DNA from: Pseudomonadota bacterium
Lineage (GTDB): Bacteria; Pseudomonadota; Gammaproteobacteria; Steroidobacterales; Woeseiaceae
DNA: 64,000 nucleotides
Direction of reading: 5' to 3'
Assembly: GCA_027618995.1 (NCBI GenBank)
Contig: JAQCGO010000003.1
Location: 106,854 to 170,853 of the forward strand
The notes beneath the pieces are model-generated. The model searched no databases. It was not told the origin of the DNA and saw only the letters and a list, made by a program, of their open reading frames with translations. This document shows, in pieces, positions 25,600 through 34,764 of this stretch (its first letter is position 1; each line of letters begins with the position of its first letter). Position numbers and translations under genes: made by a program.

Positions 25600-26589
25600 A
25601 TGGCTAAGTTCGGCACGGTATTTTGTGATGAATTCGTCAGCGTCGAGTACCGTGACGGCGCCTGGCAGCAACCGATCATGCGACCCACCGGGCCGATTCC
25701 GATGCACCCGGCCTCGCATGTTTTTCATTATGCGAGCACCTGCTTCGAGGGATTCAAGGCCTACCGCCGGGCCGACGGCCGGGCGCACCTATTTCGTCTC
25801 AACGACCACGTTGCCCGCATGCAGAGGAGCGCCGCGTCGCTGCGACTGCCGGTTCCGGATGCAGGCAAGCTCACGCAAATGGTCATCGATCTGGTCGCGA
25901 AACATGCGAGTGAGATTCCGCCGCCGCCAAGTTCGCTGTACCTGCGACCCACGCTGATTGGCACAGACAAAAATATTGGTGCCGCGGCGGCCCCGTCGCA
26001 GGAGGCATTGCTATTCGTTCTCGCATCGCCGGTTGGCGACTACTTCGCCGCGGGCGCGAAGACACTGAAGTTACTGGTTGATGACCAACGTGCCCGCACG
26101 ACCGAGCAGCTTGGCAGTACCAAGACCGGCGGCAATTATGCGGCTGCGCTTGGACCAACGCTTGACGCCAAGGCCGCTTACGGTGTCGACCAGGTGCTGT
26201 TTTGCCCGCATGGCGACGTACAGGAAACCGGTGCGGCGAATTTCCTCTTGCTTGGCGACAAGGAAGTGATTACCAAACCGCTGGATAGTTCGTTTTTGCA
26301 TGGCATTACACGCGATTCGATTCTTCGCCTAGCGGCCGACCTGGGTTATCGGATCAGCGAGCGCAACATTACCGTCACCGAATTGCTGCAACGGGTCGCA
26401 ACGCACGAAGCCGTGTTGTCCGGAACGGCGGCGACGTTGTCGCCCGTCGGATGCCTTGTGTACAACGGCAAGGAAATCAAGGTTCGCGATGGCAATCCGG
26501 GACCGCATGCCGAAAAACTGCGTGCGGCATTGCAAGCGGTGCAAACCGGCAATGCGCCGGACACGCACGGCTGGCTGACCGCCGTTTGA
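25600..26589 (+). CDS. ilvE: Branched-chain amino acid aminotransferase (class IV)
   Basis: A 329-residue PLP enzyme that transaminates branched-chain 2-oxo acids. Features are 'VFHYASTCFEGFKAYRRADG', the PLP Lys in 'EQLGSTKTGGNYAAALGPTL', and 'EVITKPLDSSFLHGITRDSI'. The length and the KTGGNY motif fit the type II (mammalian/Bacillus-like) BCAT group rather than E. coli IlvE. It stands alone, with acetolactate synthase genes 30 kb away. A palindrome sits directly upstream of its start. Confidence 0.9.
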   Translation: MAKFGTVFCDEFVSVEYRDGAWQQPIMRPTGPIPMHPASHVFHYASTCFEGFKAYRRADGRAHLFRLNDHVARMQRSAASLRLPVPDAGKLTQMVIDLVAKHASEIPPPPSSLYLRPTLIGTDKNIGAAAAPSQEALLFVLASPVGDYFAAGAKTLKLLVDDQRARTTEQLGSTKTGGNYAAALGPTLDAKAAYGVDQVLFCPHGDVQETGAANFLLLGDKEVITKPLDSSFLHGITRDSILRLAADLGYRISERNITVTELLQRVATHEAVLSGTAATLSPVGCLVYNGKEIKVRDGNPGPHAEKLRAALQAVQTGNAPDTHGWLTAV

Positions 26590-26598
26590 GTGCGACAG

Positions 26599-27993
26599 CT
26601 AGATAGCTTTCGAAAAACGCTCGCTGTTGCCGACGTCCGTGAGATGACGGTCGAAAACCATCGCGATACTGCGCAGTAGCAATCGTCCACGCGGTGTTAC
26701 GGTGATTTGCGAGGCGCAACGCCGCAAGAGACCGTCACGCTCGAGCCCGGCGAGGCGGTCAAGCTCGGCTTTGAAATAGCGAGCGAATTCGATGCCGTAG
26801 CGGCGATAAAATTCAGCAAATTCAATTGCGCCGAAGCACATCAGTGCTTGCATGACATCGGCGCGGACGAGGTCGTCGTCGATCGCCAGGCCTTTCCGTA
26901 TCGGTAATTGGCCACTATCAAGCAACGACTCGTAAGCCTCGGTTGTAGTCGCGTTCTGCGCGAAGCTGTTGCCCACGTGACTGATAGCACTGACGCCGAA
27001 GCCGATCAGATCGCAACGTTTGTGAGTTGCGTAGCCCTGAAAGTTTCTCTGCAACGTACCATTCAGCTGCGCCTTTACCAGGTCGTCATCCGGCAATGCG
27101 AAGTGATCCATGCCGATGTAGTGATAGTCGGCCGCGCACAGCTGCTCAATAGTTTGCTGCAGGATCTCCAGCTTGGTTTCCGGTAGCGGGATTTGCTGCG
27201 CCGGAATCATGCGTTGTCCCTTGAATCGCGCGGGCAGGTGGGCGTAGTTGTAAACGGCGAGGCGATCGGGCCGCATCTCGATGACTGAACGCAGGGTCCG
27301 GTCAAAGCTTGCCGCGGTTTGCAGCGGCAGGCCGTAGATCAGGTCGAATGAAATCGATTTGAATCCTGCAAAACGCGCCGCGTCGAGAAGAGCCTGAACC
27401 TCGGCTTCGTCTTGCCGGCGGTTCACCGCCTGTTGTACGGCCGGGTCAAAATCCTGGATGCCGAGACTCAGGCGATTAAAGCCGAGCGCCGCCAGAAAGC
27501 GAATGGCTTTGTCGTCGACTGTTCGGGGATCGACCTCGATGGAGAATTCACGTTCATCCGGCAATGCAAACGCGAAGGCCCGCTCGAGTTGTCCCATCAA
27601 TTCCGCCAACTGCGGCGCGGCAAGGTAGGTTGGAGAGCCTCCGCCGAAATGCAGTTGTTCGACGCGCCGCGTGGGTGAGAACAATTCGGCCTGCAGGCTG
27701 ATTTCGCGGTACAGGCGATCGAGGTAACGGCTGACACGATCCTGGTTGCGCGTGATGATCTTGTTGCAGCCACAGTAGTAGCAGAGTGACCGGCAAAACG
27801 GGATGTGTACATACAGGGACAGCGGACGATGCGTGGTATTGCTTTGCGTCGCGAACTGAAGAAAATCGTCGGCCGAGAATTGGTCCGTGAACTGTAGCGC
27901 GGTGGGGTAGGACGTGTAGCGCGGGCCACGGGCGTCGTAACGCGCAATCAGGCTTGCGTCAAATCGGACCTCGGCAGAATCGGCAGCATACAT
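26599..27993 (-). CDS. hemN: Oxygen-independent coproporphyrinogen III oxidase
   Basis: A 464-residue radical SAM enzyme that decarboxylates coproporphyrinogen III in heme synthesis under low oxygen. The Fe-S motif CxxxCxxC is in 'PFCRSLCYYCGCNK', with 'LHFGGGSPTYLAAPQ' and 'RLSLGIQDFDPAVQQAVNR' following. Full length (about 455-465) and the N-terminal 'ARGPRYTSYPTA' mark true HemN rather than the shorter HemW. It fits an organism with microaerobic or anaerobic respiration, as does the NorC/NorB-like pair. Confidence 0.95.
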   Translation of the reverse strand: MYAADSAEVRFDASLIARYDARGPRYTSYPTALQFTDQFSADDFLQFATQSNTTHRPLSLYVHIPFCRSLCYYCGCNKIITRNQDRVSRYLDRLYREISLQAELFSPTRRVEQLHFGGGSPTYLAAPQLAELMGQLERAFAFALPDEREFSIEVDPRTVDDKAIRFLAALGFNRLSLGIQDFDPAVQQAVNRRQDEAEVQALLDAARFAGFKSISFDLIYGLPLQTAASFDRTLRSVIEMRPDRLAVYNYAHLPARFKGQRMIPAQQIPLPETKLEILQQTIEQLCAADYHYIGMDHFALPDDDLVKAQLNGTLQRNFQGYATHKRCDLIGFGVSAISHVGNSFAQNATTTEAYESLLDSGQLPIRKGLAIDDDLVRADVMQALMCFGAIEFAEFYRRYGIEFARYFKAELDRLAGLERDGLLRRCASQITVTPRGRLLLRSIAMVFDRHLTDVGNSERFSKAI

Positions 27994-28024
27994 AAGCGGT
28001 ATCGTGACCGACTCCTGAAGCGCT

Positions 28025-29077
28025 TTACATGGGTACTTTCCGCAGGTCGTGCAACAAAATCAGTGCGACTGTAAACAGAAGCATGGCCACTGCCTGGTGT
28101 GTAACAGCAAGCATGGCAGGGACCTTCAGGACCAGGGTTGCGATACCGAGCGCGACCTGCAGGATAGCGGTGTGCAGCAGAGCGTTGCTCGCTCTTGCCG
28201 CGCGCGGGGGCAAATACGAGCTGCGCGCGCGCCACCAGTACAGCAAGACCACGATGAATGTCGAGATTGCGAGCAGTCGATGGTCAAACTGCACGGTTGT
28301 CACATTGTCGAAGAGGTTTCGCCAGGCAGGATCAAGTGCTGTGAGGCCAGGTGGAATCCAATAAGCGCCCATCATCGGGAACGTGTTGTAAATCAGGCCG
28401 GCCTTGAGGCCGGCGACGAAACCGCCGGACAGGATGGTGACGCCGACCAGCGTGGTCAATGCCAGCGTTCGCGAATACCAGGGATGACGCGACCCGGCCG
28501 AAACTGGCCTTAACAGCGATAGCGAGCGCCAGAACATCATGGCGTAGACGATGAATGCGGCCGCGAGGTGCAGAACCAGTCGATACTGGCTGACATGCGG
28601 CGCATCGACCTGGCCGCTGGCGACCATGACCTTACCGATCAGTCCTTGTGCGCCGCCGAGCGCAAGCATGAGCAGGTACCAGGGGATTTCGCGTGCGCTG
28701 ATAAATCGACGCGCCGCGAAGTACAGCATGGGAAGCAGAAATACCAAGCCCAGCAGTCGGCCCAGCAGGCGATGCAGGTATTCGAGCCAGAATATATTCT
28801 TGAAGCCATGCACATCCATGTCGAAATTTACTTTCATAAATTCCGGCGTCCTTTGATACAACTCGAAAACACGTTGCCACTCAATGTCGTTCAGCGGTGG
28901 CAGGATTCCCATCAACAGACGCCATTCGGTCATCGATAAACCGGAGCCCGTCAGACGGGTAACGCCGCCAAGTACGACCATGGCAAATACCAGGGCGCAA
29001 CAAATCAACAACCAATGAGCGATTGCGCGCTGCGCGGCTGTTGGGGCGACCGGAGAATTATCGAAGGCGTGGCTCAT
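28025..29077 (-). CDS. ctaA: Heme A synthase (COX15/CtaA family)
   Basis: A 350-residue, eight-helix membrane enzyme that oxidises heme O to heme A for aa3-type cytochrome oxidases. Family segments with candidate heme-ligand His are 'FWLEYLHRLLGRLLGLVF', 'LVLHLAAAFIVYAMMFW', 'VQFDHRLLAISTFIVVLLYW' and 'LAVTHQAVAMLLFTVALIL'. 'GGVTRLTGSGLSMTEW' is a clear CtaA signature. No oxidase operon is present in the window. It is upstream of hemN on the same strand (31 nt gap). Confidence 0.95.
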   Translation of the reverse strand: MSHAFDNSPVAPTAAQRAIAHWLLICCALVFAMVVLGGVTRLTGSGLSMTEWRLLMGILPPLNDIEWQRVFELYQRTPEFMKVNFDMDVHGFKNIFWLEYLHRLLGRLLGLVFLLPMLYFAARRFISAREIPWYLLMLALGGAQGLIGKVMVASGQVDAPHVSQYRLVLHLAAAFIVYAMMFWRSLSLLRPVSAGSRHPWYSRTLALTTLVGVTILSGGFVAGLKAGLIYNTFPMMGAYWIPPGLTALDPAWRNLFDNVTTVQFDHRLLAISTFIVVLLYWWRARSSYLPPRAARASNALLHTAILQVALGIATLVLKVPAMLAVTHQAVAMLLFTVALILLHDLRKVPM

Positions 29078-29133
29078 TGGGCGGCAATCATATCAGCCCA
29101 GGGAGGAAAAGCAGTACGTAATATCCTCAGCCG

Positions 29134-30291
29134 ATGCGTGTCAGCAAGTGCAATAACCTCATGGATTTTCGGTGTCTCGCGCGCCGACGGTTGCCAGCGC
29201 CGGTATTCCACTATATGGATGGCGGCGCCGACGACGAAATTACCTTGCGGCGCAATGTTGCAGCATTCAATGACTATGAACTGTTGCCATCGCAATTGAC
29301 CGACGTCAGTCGAATCGACCTGCGCACGACTTTGTTTGGCAGGGACGTCGACTGGCCGGTCATGATCTCGCCGACCGGCGCATCAAAATTATTTCATGCA
29401 GAGGGTGAGCCGGCGGTAGCGCGGGCCGCGGCAAAATTTGGCATGGTTTACAGCCTCTCTACGCTCGGCACGTCCAGCATTGAGGATATTGCGAGTGCCA
29501 GCAACGGCCCGAAGCTGTATCAGCTCTATATTTTCAAAGACCGCGGTCTTACCGAGGAATGGATCACTCGCTGCAAGGCCAGTGGTTATGCAGCACTGGC
29601 CTTAACCGTAGATCTGCCGGTACCAGGCAACCGCGAACGTGATCTGGTACAGGGTTTTGCCATGCCGCCGCGCTCGCGAGTTCGACAGGTCTTCAGTTTC
29701 GCGCGCCACCCGGGCTGGCTGTATCGGGCTGTTATCAAAAAAGATCTCGACATGGTCAACATTACGTCGAGCGAGCAGGCAGCCCGCGCGGTTGCCGCTG
29801 GTGTGCGCAACTTCATCGACGACGAACTCGAACGCTCGTTGACCTGGCGTGACGTTGAGTGGCTTGCCGAGCGCTGGGGTGGCCCGCTCGTTATCAAAGG
29901 CGTGCAGACTGTTGCCGATTGTCGCAAGGCCGTCGATGCCGGTGCGACCGCGGTTATGATTTCCAATCACGGCGGCAGGCAGCTCGATTCGGCGCCAGCG
30001 CCGATCGACTGTATCGCTGCCATTGCAGATGCACTGCGCGACCGACTGGAAATAATTTGTGACGGCGGAATCCGGCGTGGCAATCACGTGGTGAAAGCGC
30101 TGGCCCTCGGTGCGAACGCTTGCAGCATTGGTCGCGGCTATTTGTACGCGCTTGCTGCAGACGGTCAAAACGGCGTTGAGCGAGCGCTCGGCCTGCTGCG
30201 CGCCGAACTTGAGCGAACGATGGCTTTGGTTGGCTGTAATGCGACACAGGAACTCAGCACGCAGTTCGTGCGGCATCACGCCCCGCGTTAA
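29134..30291 (+). CDS. FMN-dependent alpha-hydroxy-acid dehydrogenase (LldD-like)
   Basis: A 385-residue TIM-barrel flavoprotein of the L-lactate dehydrogenase/glycolate oxidase family. Motifs are 'VFHYMDGGADDEITLRRN' (substrate and FMN region), 'MISPTGASKLFHAEGE', 'YQLYIFKDRGL', 'LVIKGVQTVADCRKAVDAG' and the active-site 'ISNHGGRQLDSAPAP'. It would oxidise L-lactate or a related 2-hydroxy acid and feed quinones at the membrane. Substrate not resolved. Starts 56 nt from the divergent ctaA. Confidence 0.9.
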   Translation: MRVSKCNNLMDFRCLARRRLPAPVFHYMDGGADDEITLRRNVAAFNDYELLPSQLTDVSRIDLRTTLFGRDVDWPVMISPTGASKLFHAEGEPAVARAAAKFGMVYSLSTLGTSSIEDIASASNGPKLYQLYIFKDRGLTEEWITRCKASGYAALALTVDLPVPGNRERDLVQGFAMPPRSRVRQVFSFARHPGWLYRAVIKKDLDMVNITSSEQAARAVAAGVRNFIDDELERSLTWRDVEWLAERWGGPLVIKGVQTVADCRKAVDAGATAVMISNHGGRQLDSAPAPIDCIAAIADALRDRLEIICDGGIRRGNHVVKALALGANACSIGRGYLYALAADGQNGVERALGLLRAELERTMALVGCNATQELSTQFVRHHAPR

Positions 30292-30404
30292 TTCAAGTCT
30301 AAGCTATCGCCCTGCGACTGATTTCCGAGTAGTATGTGCACAGCTTTGCCCTGTCGGGCGAGCGGCCAAGCGCCTTAGGGCGATGTAATTGTTACGAGGT
30401 AATT

Positions 30405-30617
30405 ATGGCAGGTGAAAGAGTTTCGGGGACCGTAAAATGGTTCAACGACGACAAGGGATTTGGTTTTATCGCACGTGAAGGTGGTCAGGACGTATTTGTG
30501 CACCACAGTGCAATCCAGATGGAAGGTTTCAAGACTCTTAAAGAGGGTCAGGCCGTCACGATGGAAGTGACCCAGGGTCAGAAGGGCCCACAAGCCGAAA
30601 ATGTAACGACCGCTTAG
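30405..30617 (+). CDS. Cold shock domain protein (CspA family)
   Basis: A 70-residue single-domain RNA chaperone. RNP1 is 'KGFGFI' and RNP2 'VFVHHSAI'. GAGG precedes the ATG at a good distance. The roughly 110-nt upstream region contains complementary blocks (GCCCT near 30348 and AGGGC near 30377) that could fold in a structured leader, as is common for cold-shock mRNAs. Cold induction itself cannot be seen. Confidence 0.96.
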   Translation: MAGERVSGTVKWFNDDKGFGFIAREGGQDVFVHHSAIQMEGFKTLKEGQAVTMEVTQGQKGPQAENVTTA

Positions 30618-30642
30618 GTTTTGCAGCTTCGGTCGCGGATCC

Positions 30643-32973
30643 TTGGGTGGCCGATTCGGTTTGTTCTTTTGTTCACCGCCTGCGCTGCAGGCGGTCATAA
30701 TACGCCTTAGTTTCCGGTGCCTGGTTGTGAGCGGTGCGCTCGCACTGCTGGCTTGTGCGGAAAAACCGGCACCACCACCATCAACACTCCCGACCGCCGC
30801 GCAATTCGCAGGCAACTCGACCTGCGTTGACTGTCACTCGTCGCAGTATTCCGCCTGGACTGGTTCGCACCACGATCTCGCGATGCAGCCTGCCGACGAC
30901 GCAACGGTGCTTGGAGATTTCGAGCAGGCGACATTCAATTATTTTGGCAGCGAGACTTTTTTCTACCGGGATAGCGGCCGTTTCCTCGTTCGTACCGCCA
31001 ACGCCAGCGGACAAACTGAAGATTTCCACGTAACCCATACGTTCGGCGTAAGTCCGTTGCAACAGTATCTGGTTGAATTCCCGAACGGTCGCCTGCAGGC
31101 GCTCCCATTTGCCTGGGATACGCGGCCCGAAGCGGCGGGCGGCCAGCGCTGGTTCCACCTGTATCCGGACGAAAACATCGCGCCGGGCGATGAATTGCAC
31201 TGGACCGGTCGGCAACATAACTGGAATTACATGTGTGCGGAGTGTCATTCGACCAATCTGCAAACCAATTATGATGTCGACACCGACACGTTTGACACGA
31301 CCTGGTCCGAGATAGACGTCAGTTGTGAGGCGTGTCACGGGCCCGCTTCCGTGCACGTGGCCGAGGCTCGCAACGACAAATTCTCGGCAAACAAAGGTCT
31401 GCAGCTGAACCTCGATGATCACGGCCGCGCCATCTGGCAGATGAACATGCAGACCGGCATCGCCGAGCGCAGTGAGCTCGCGTTGCAACAGACGCGGCAG
31501 CCTGAAGCCTGTGGTCGCTGCCATTCTCGGCGTGGCGTTATCAGCGGCCACTATGAGTACGGCAAGCCGCTGGCCGATACGCACCGCGTGGCGTTACTCG
31601 AGCCCTCGCTCTACTTTGATGATGGCCAGATTCATGACGAGGTGTATGAATATGGCTCATTCGTACAGAGTCGGATGTATCGCGCTGGCATAAGCTGCAG
31701 CGACTGCCACGATCCGCACTCGTTGCAATTGCTATCGGGGCCTGAATCAGAGCCGAGCGATGTTTGCGCGCGCTGCCATCTGCCGGAAAAATTTGCGGTC
31801 ACCGAACATCACCATCACGAACCGGCCGCAGTTGCGTGCGTGGATTGTCACATGCCGGCTCGCGACTATATGGTTGTCGATCCACGGCGTGATCACAGTT
31901 TTCGCGTGCCGCGGCCGGACTTAAGTCTTGTGAGCAATGCGCCGAATGCGTGTAACAGCTGCCACACGAGTCGCGACGCGACATGGGCTGCCACGGCGGC
32001 GACTGAATGGTGGGATGCGGGCGGTGCGCATTTTGCAACGGTTTTCGCGGCGGCTCGTCAGGGCGCAGCAAATCCGCCTTTGCATGCAGTGGCCGGTGAT
32101 ACCGGCCTGCCCGGCATAGTGCGGGCGGCGGCCCTGACGCGCCTGTCCGAACCTTTCGCGCAGGCCGACGCGGCGGCAATCCAGAATGGCCTGAACGACC
32201 CGGATCCAATATTGCGCGTGGCCGCTTTGCGTGCCGCTCGCCACCTGCCGCCGGATGCGCAATTGCAACTCGCATCGCCGCTGCTGCGCGATGTGGTACG
32301 CAGCGTGCGCATTGAAGCCGCGTTGTTGTTGGCCGCGGTGCGTGAATACCTGTCCGGCAATTCCGGATTCGCCGCCGCAGCGAACGAGTATCGCGCAGCG
32401 CAACAGGCCGTGGCGAGCCGACCCGAGGCACATATCGCGCTGGGCGATTTTGAAGCGGCAATGGGCAACCCGGATCAGGCGGTGCAACATTTCGCAAGGG
32501 CGCTCGCGATGGATCCTGGGTTCGTCGCCTCACGGCTGAATTACGCGGACGCGTTGCGGCGATTTGGTGACGAGTCGGGCGCTGAGAAACTGCTGCAGGA
32601 TGGGCTTGCGCTGGATCCGACGAGTGCGGAAATGCACCATTTACTGGGCCTTTTGCTGGTGCGCACCGAGCGACTGGCGGATGGTCTGGTGGCGTTGCAG
32701 AAAGCAGCCGAACTTGCGCCCGATGATCCCCGTTTCGCGTTTGTCGTCGGGGTCGCGTTGCATTCTCTGGGTCAGGCCGACGCGGCACTGCGCGCGTTGC
32801 ACGAGGCGCGGCAACGCTTTCCGCAGGACTTCGACATCGCATGGGCGCTGGCGACGATGTCCCGCGACAGCGGTGATCTCGCAGCGGCCCGGGAAATCGC
32901 TGACGAACTGGCGCGGCAATGGCCCACTGACCCGAACGTCCAGGCATTGCGTGATTCTCTCGTTACTCGTTAG
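30643..32973 (+). CDS. Eight-heme cytochrome c lipoprotein with HEAT/TPR tail
   Basis: Up to 776 residues. The N-terminus is a lipoprotein signal ('CLVVSGALALLACAEK'). Eight CxxCH motifs follow: CVDCH, CAECH, CEACH, CGRCH, CSDCH, CARCH, CVDCH and CNSCH, in a cytochrome c554/NrfA-like arrangement. From about residue 470 come HEAT-like repeats and then at least four TPRs ('PEAHIALGDFEAAMGNPDQA'). Likely an outer- or inner-membrane-anchored electron carrier or multiheme oxidoreductase. The start is unsure: TTG 30643, TTG 30661 and GTG 30727 are all possible, and none has a good SD. Confidence 0.82.
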   Translation: MGGRFGLFFCSPPALQAVIIRLSFRCLVVSGALALLACAEKPAPPPSTLPTAAQFAGNSTCVDCHSSQYSAWTGSHHDLAMQPADDATVLGDFEQATFNYFGSETFFYRDSGRFLVRTANASGQTEDFHVTHTFGVSPLQQYLVEFPNGRLQALPFAWDTRPEAAGGQRWFHLYPDENIAPGDELHWTGRQHNWNYMCAECHSTNLQTNYDVDTDTFDTTWSEIDVSCEACHGPASVHVAEARNDKFSANKGLQLNLDDHGRAIWQMNMQTGIAERSELALQQTRQPEACGRCHSRRGVISGHYEYGKPLADTHRVALLEPSLYFDDGQIHDEVYEYGSFVQSRMYRAGISCSDCHDPHSLQLLSGPESEPSDVCARCHLPEKFAVTEHHHHEPAAVACVDCHMPARDYMVVDPRRDHSFRVPRPDLSLVSNAPNACNSCHTSRDATWAATAATEWWDAGGAHFATVFAAARQGAANPPLHAVAGDTGLPGIVRAAALTRLSEPFAQADAAAIQNGLNDPDPILRVAALRAARHLPPDAQLQLASPLLRDVVRSVRIEAALLLAAVREYLSGNSGFAAAANEYRAAQQAVASRPEAHIALGDFEAAMGNPDQAVQHFARALAMDPGFVASRLNYADALRRFGDESGAEKLLQDGLALDPTSAEMHHLLGLLLVRTERLADGLVALQKAAELAPDDPRFAFVVGVALHSLGQADAALRALHEARQRFPQDFDIAWALATMSRDSGDLAAAREIADELARQWPTDPNVQALRDSLVTR
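30675..30695. terminator. Perfect 9-bp stem hairpin between cold-shock and cytochrome genes
   Basis: ACCGCCTGC-GCT-GCAGGCGGT is a strong GC hairpin 58 nt after the cold-shock stop. It lacks a clear T-run (TCATAAT follows), so it is either a weak terminator or an mRNA-stabilising structure. It lies within the extended ORF of the cytochrome gene, which argues that the cytochrome may start downstream of it. Confidence 0.5.
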
Positions 32974-33565
32974 GTATAGCTCAGGATGCCGTCGACGATC
33001 AGTTTCGTGCCGACGAGCAGCAACAGCGCGTAAATCAGGGCAAAGAAAATACGGTCGCTTACGCGCTTATGCAGCCAGGCACCCGACAGGACTCCAATCG
33101 GCGCAAGTACGACCAGAGCCGCGGAGGTCGCGAGGTTATCGGCACCGACCCGGCCATCCAGCCTAGGGACTGTGGGCAATCTTGCGGCGCTGCATCGCGG
33201 GTACGTCGCGTGCTGGTCCAGTGGTGGAGGGTAAAGGCGACGGCAACTGTGCCGACGATCAGTTTGACGATCGCCGCGCTCATGTAACCGAATAACAGGG
33301 TGCCGACGACGATTCCAAGCAATGACGCCGGCACCAGTATCCGCAGTTCCGGCCATTCCCACTTGCCGCGAAACTTCCACACGGCGACGATGTCCATGAC
33401 GCACAAAATCGGCAGCAGAATTGCCGCGACCTGTACTGGCGAGATGACCAGCGGCATCAGAGGCACGGCCGCGACTCCAAGACCGCCGCCGAAGCCGCCC
33501 TTGGCGATGCCAAACAGCAGAACTGCCGGAATAGCGGCCGCGTAAAACCAGGGGTCTGTTATCAA
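32970..33565 (-). pseudogene. TSUP (TauE/SafE) permease with internal deletion and frame change
   Basis: The 5' part in one frame gives 'LLFGIAKGGFGGGLGVAAVP' and 'GTLLFGYMSAAIVKLIVGTV', typical of TSUP anion permeases. The 3' part in another frame gives 'NLATSAALVVLAPIGVLSGA' and 'ISYALLLLVGTKLIVDG'-like helices. Around 33130-33165 the two frames meet, and about 50 residues normally found between them are missing. TSUP proteins are about 250 residues; here only about 198 codons span both ends. A deletion that also shifted the frame explains this. The stop overlaps the cytochrome gene stop by 4 nt. Confidence 0.7.
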
Positions 33566-33671
33566 GAATCGTCCTCAATTTGCCGTCAGTGTACTGAAGC
33601 TTGTTGTGCAAATCTTACTGCGCTCTGGCTTTCGTGATTTAATGTGCGCAATCTGAACAATCCAAAATTCC

Positions 33672-34061
33672 GTGAAACTAAGAATACGTGATAACTCAGT
33701 ACGCCTGCGTTTGGAGCGCGGTGAAGTCGATATCCTGCGCGACAACGGGATCGTGTCGTCACGCACCGGTTTTCCGGGTGGCCGCGAATTTCGTTACGCG
33801 GTCGAAAGCAGCCCGGCGATCGTCAACCCGGCAGCCTTTTTTTCGGACGTTACCCTGACCGTGCGCCTGCCCGAAACGATGGCCCTCGGCTGGGCCAATT
33901 CGGCGCAGGTGTCTATTGTTGGTGAACAACGACTCGATGACGGTACCGTGCTCGGAATTCTCGTGGAAAAAGACTTCGCCTGCCTCGCTCCGCGCGAAGG
34001 TGAGGATGACACTGACATGTTCCCGCATCCGGACGCAGCATCGGGTGAGGTCAGCTGTTGA
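33672..34061 (+). CDS. Small conserved protein, DUF7009-like
   Basis: A 129-residue, beta-rich protein starting 'MKLRIRDNSVRLRLERGEVD' at a GTG. This opening resembles the small DUF7009 family; I have not verified it. Function unknown. The C-terminus is acidic ('APREGEDDTDMFPHPDA'), and the stop overlaps the DUF2461 start (ATGA), so the two genes are translationally coupled. Confidence 0.7.
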   Translation: MKLRIRDNSVRLRLERGEVDILRDNGIVSSRTGFPGGREFRYAVESSPAIVNPAAFFSDVTLTVRLPETMALGWANSAQVSIVGEQRLDDGTVLGILVEKDFACLAPREGEDDTDMFPHPDAASGEVSC

Positions 34062-34756
34062 TGACCACAGCCCGCTTCCCGGGGTTCCAGTCGACGACAC
34101 TGGCCTTTCTCAATGAACTTGCCAGGAACAATAACCGGGCATGGTTTCAGGCCAACAAAAGCCGCTACGAGGAATCCGTGCTGGATGTCGCTTTGCGTTT
34201 TATTCAGGCGATGCAGGAGCCAATGGCCAACATTGCGCCGCATTTTGTCGCGCAGGCGACGCGCGTTGGCGGCTCGCTCATGCGTGTCTACCGCGATACG
34301 CGATTTTCAAATACCAAGACGCCGTACAAGACCAACATCGGCATTCAGTTTCGCCATGAGCAGGCCAAAGACGTGCATTCACCCGGCTATTACGTGCACA
34401 TTGATCCGGAGCAAGTGTTTCTGGGTGTCGGCATGTGGCGCCCGGATGCAGAGCCGTTGCGCGCCATTCGCGATCGTATCGCCGCGCGCCCGGCAGAGTG
34501 GAAACGGACCATCGACGATCCGAAATTCAAACGTCAGTTCGCTCTTGGCGGTGAAGTTTTGGCCCGGCCGCCACGTGGTTTCGACAAAGAGCATCCGTAC
34601 ATTGCAGATATCAAACGCAAGAGCTTCATTGCGGTTAAGGATATTGATGTGGACGACTGCCTTGGCCCGCAGTTTCAACGCAAGGTTGAAACGGCGTTCC
34701 GTGCCGGTTCGCCCTATATGCAGTTTCTTTGCAAGGCAGTTGGCGTGCCGTTTTAG
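34058..34756 (+). CDS. DUF2461 / TIGR02453 family protein
   Basis: A 232-residue protein with the DUF2461 signature 'FLNELARNNNRAWFQANKSR' and 'MRVYRDTRFSNTKTPYKTNI', then 'GYYVHIDPEQVFLGVGMWRP'. The family is widespread in bacteria and fungi with no assigned activity. It is coupled by a 4-nt overlap to the preceding small gene and lies 8 nt before the acetoacetyl-CoA synthetase gene. Confidence 0.92.
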   Translation: MMTTARFPGFQSTTLAFLNELARNNNRAWFQANKSRYEESVLDVALRFIQAMQEPMANIAPHFVAQATRVGGSLMRVYRDTRFSNTKTPYKTNIGIQFRHEQAKDVHSPGYYVHIDPEQVFLGVGMWRPDAEPLRAIRDRIAARPAEWKRTIDDPKFKRQFALGGEVLARPPRGFDKEHPYIADIKRKSFIAVKDIDVDDCLGPQFQRKVETAFRAGSPYMQFLCKAVGVPF

Positions 34757-34764
34757 GGTCGACG

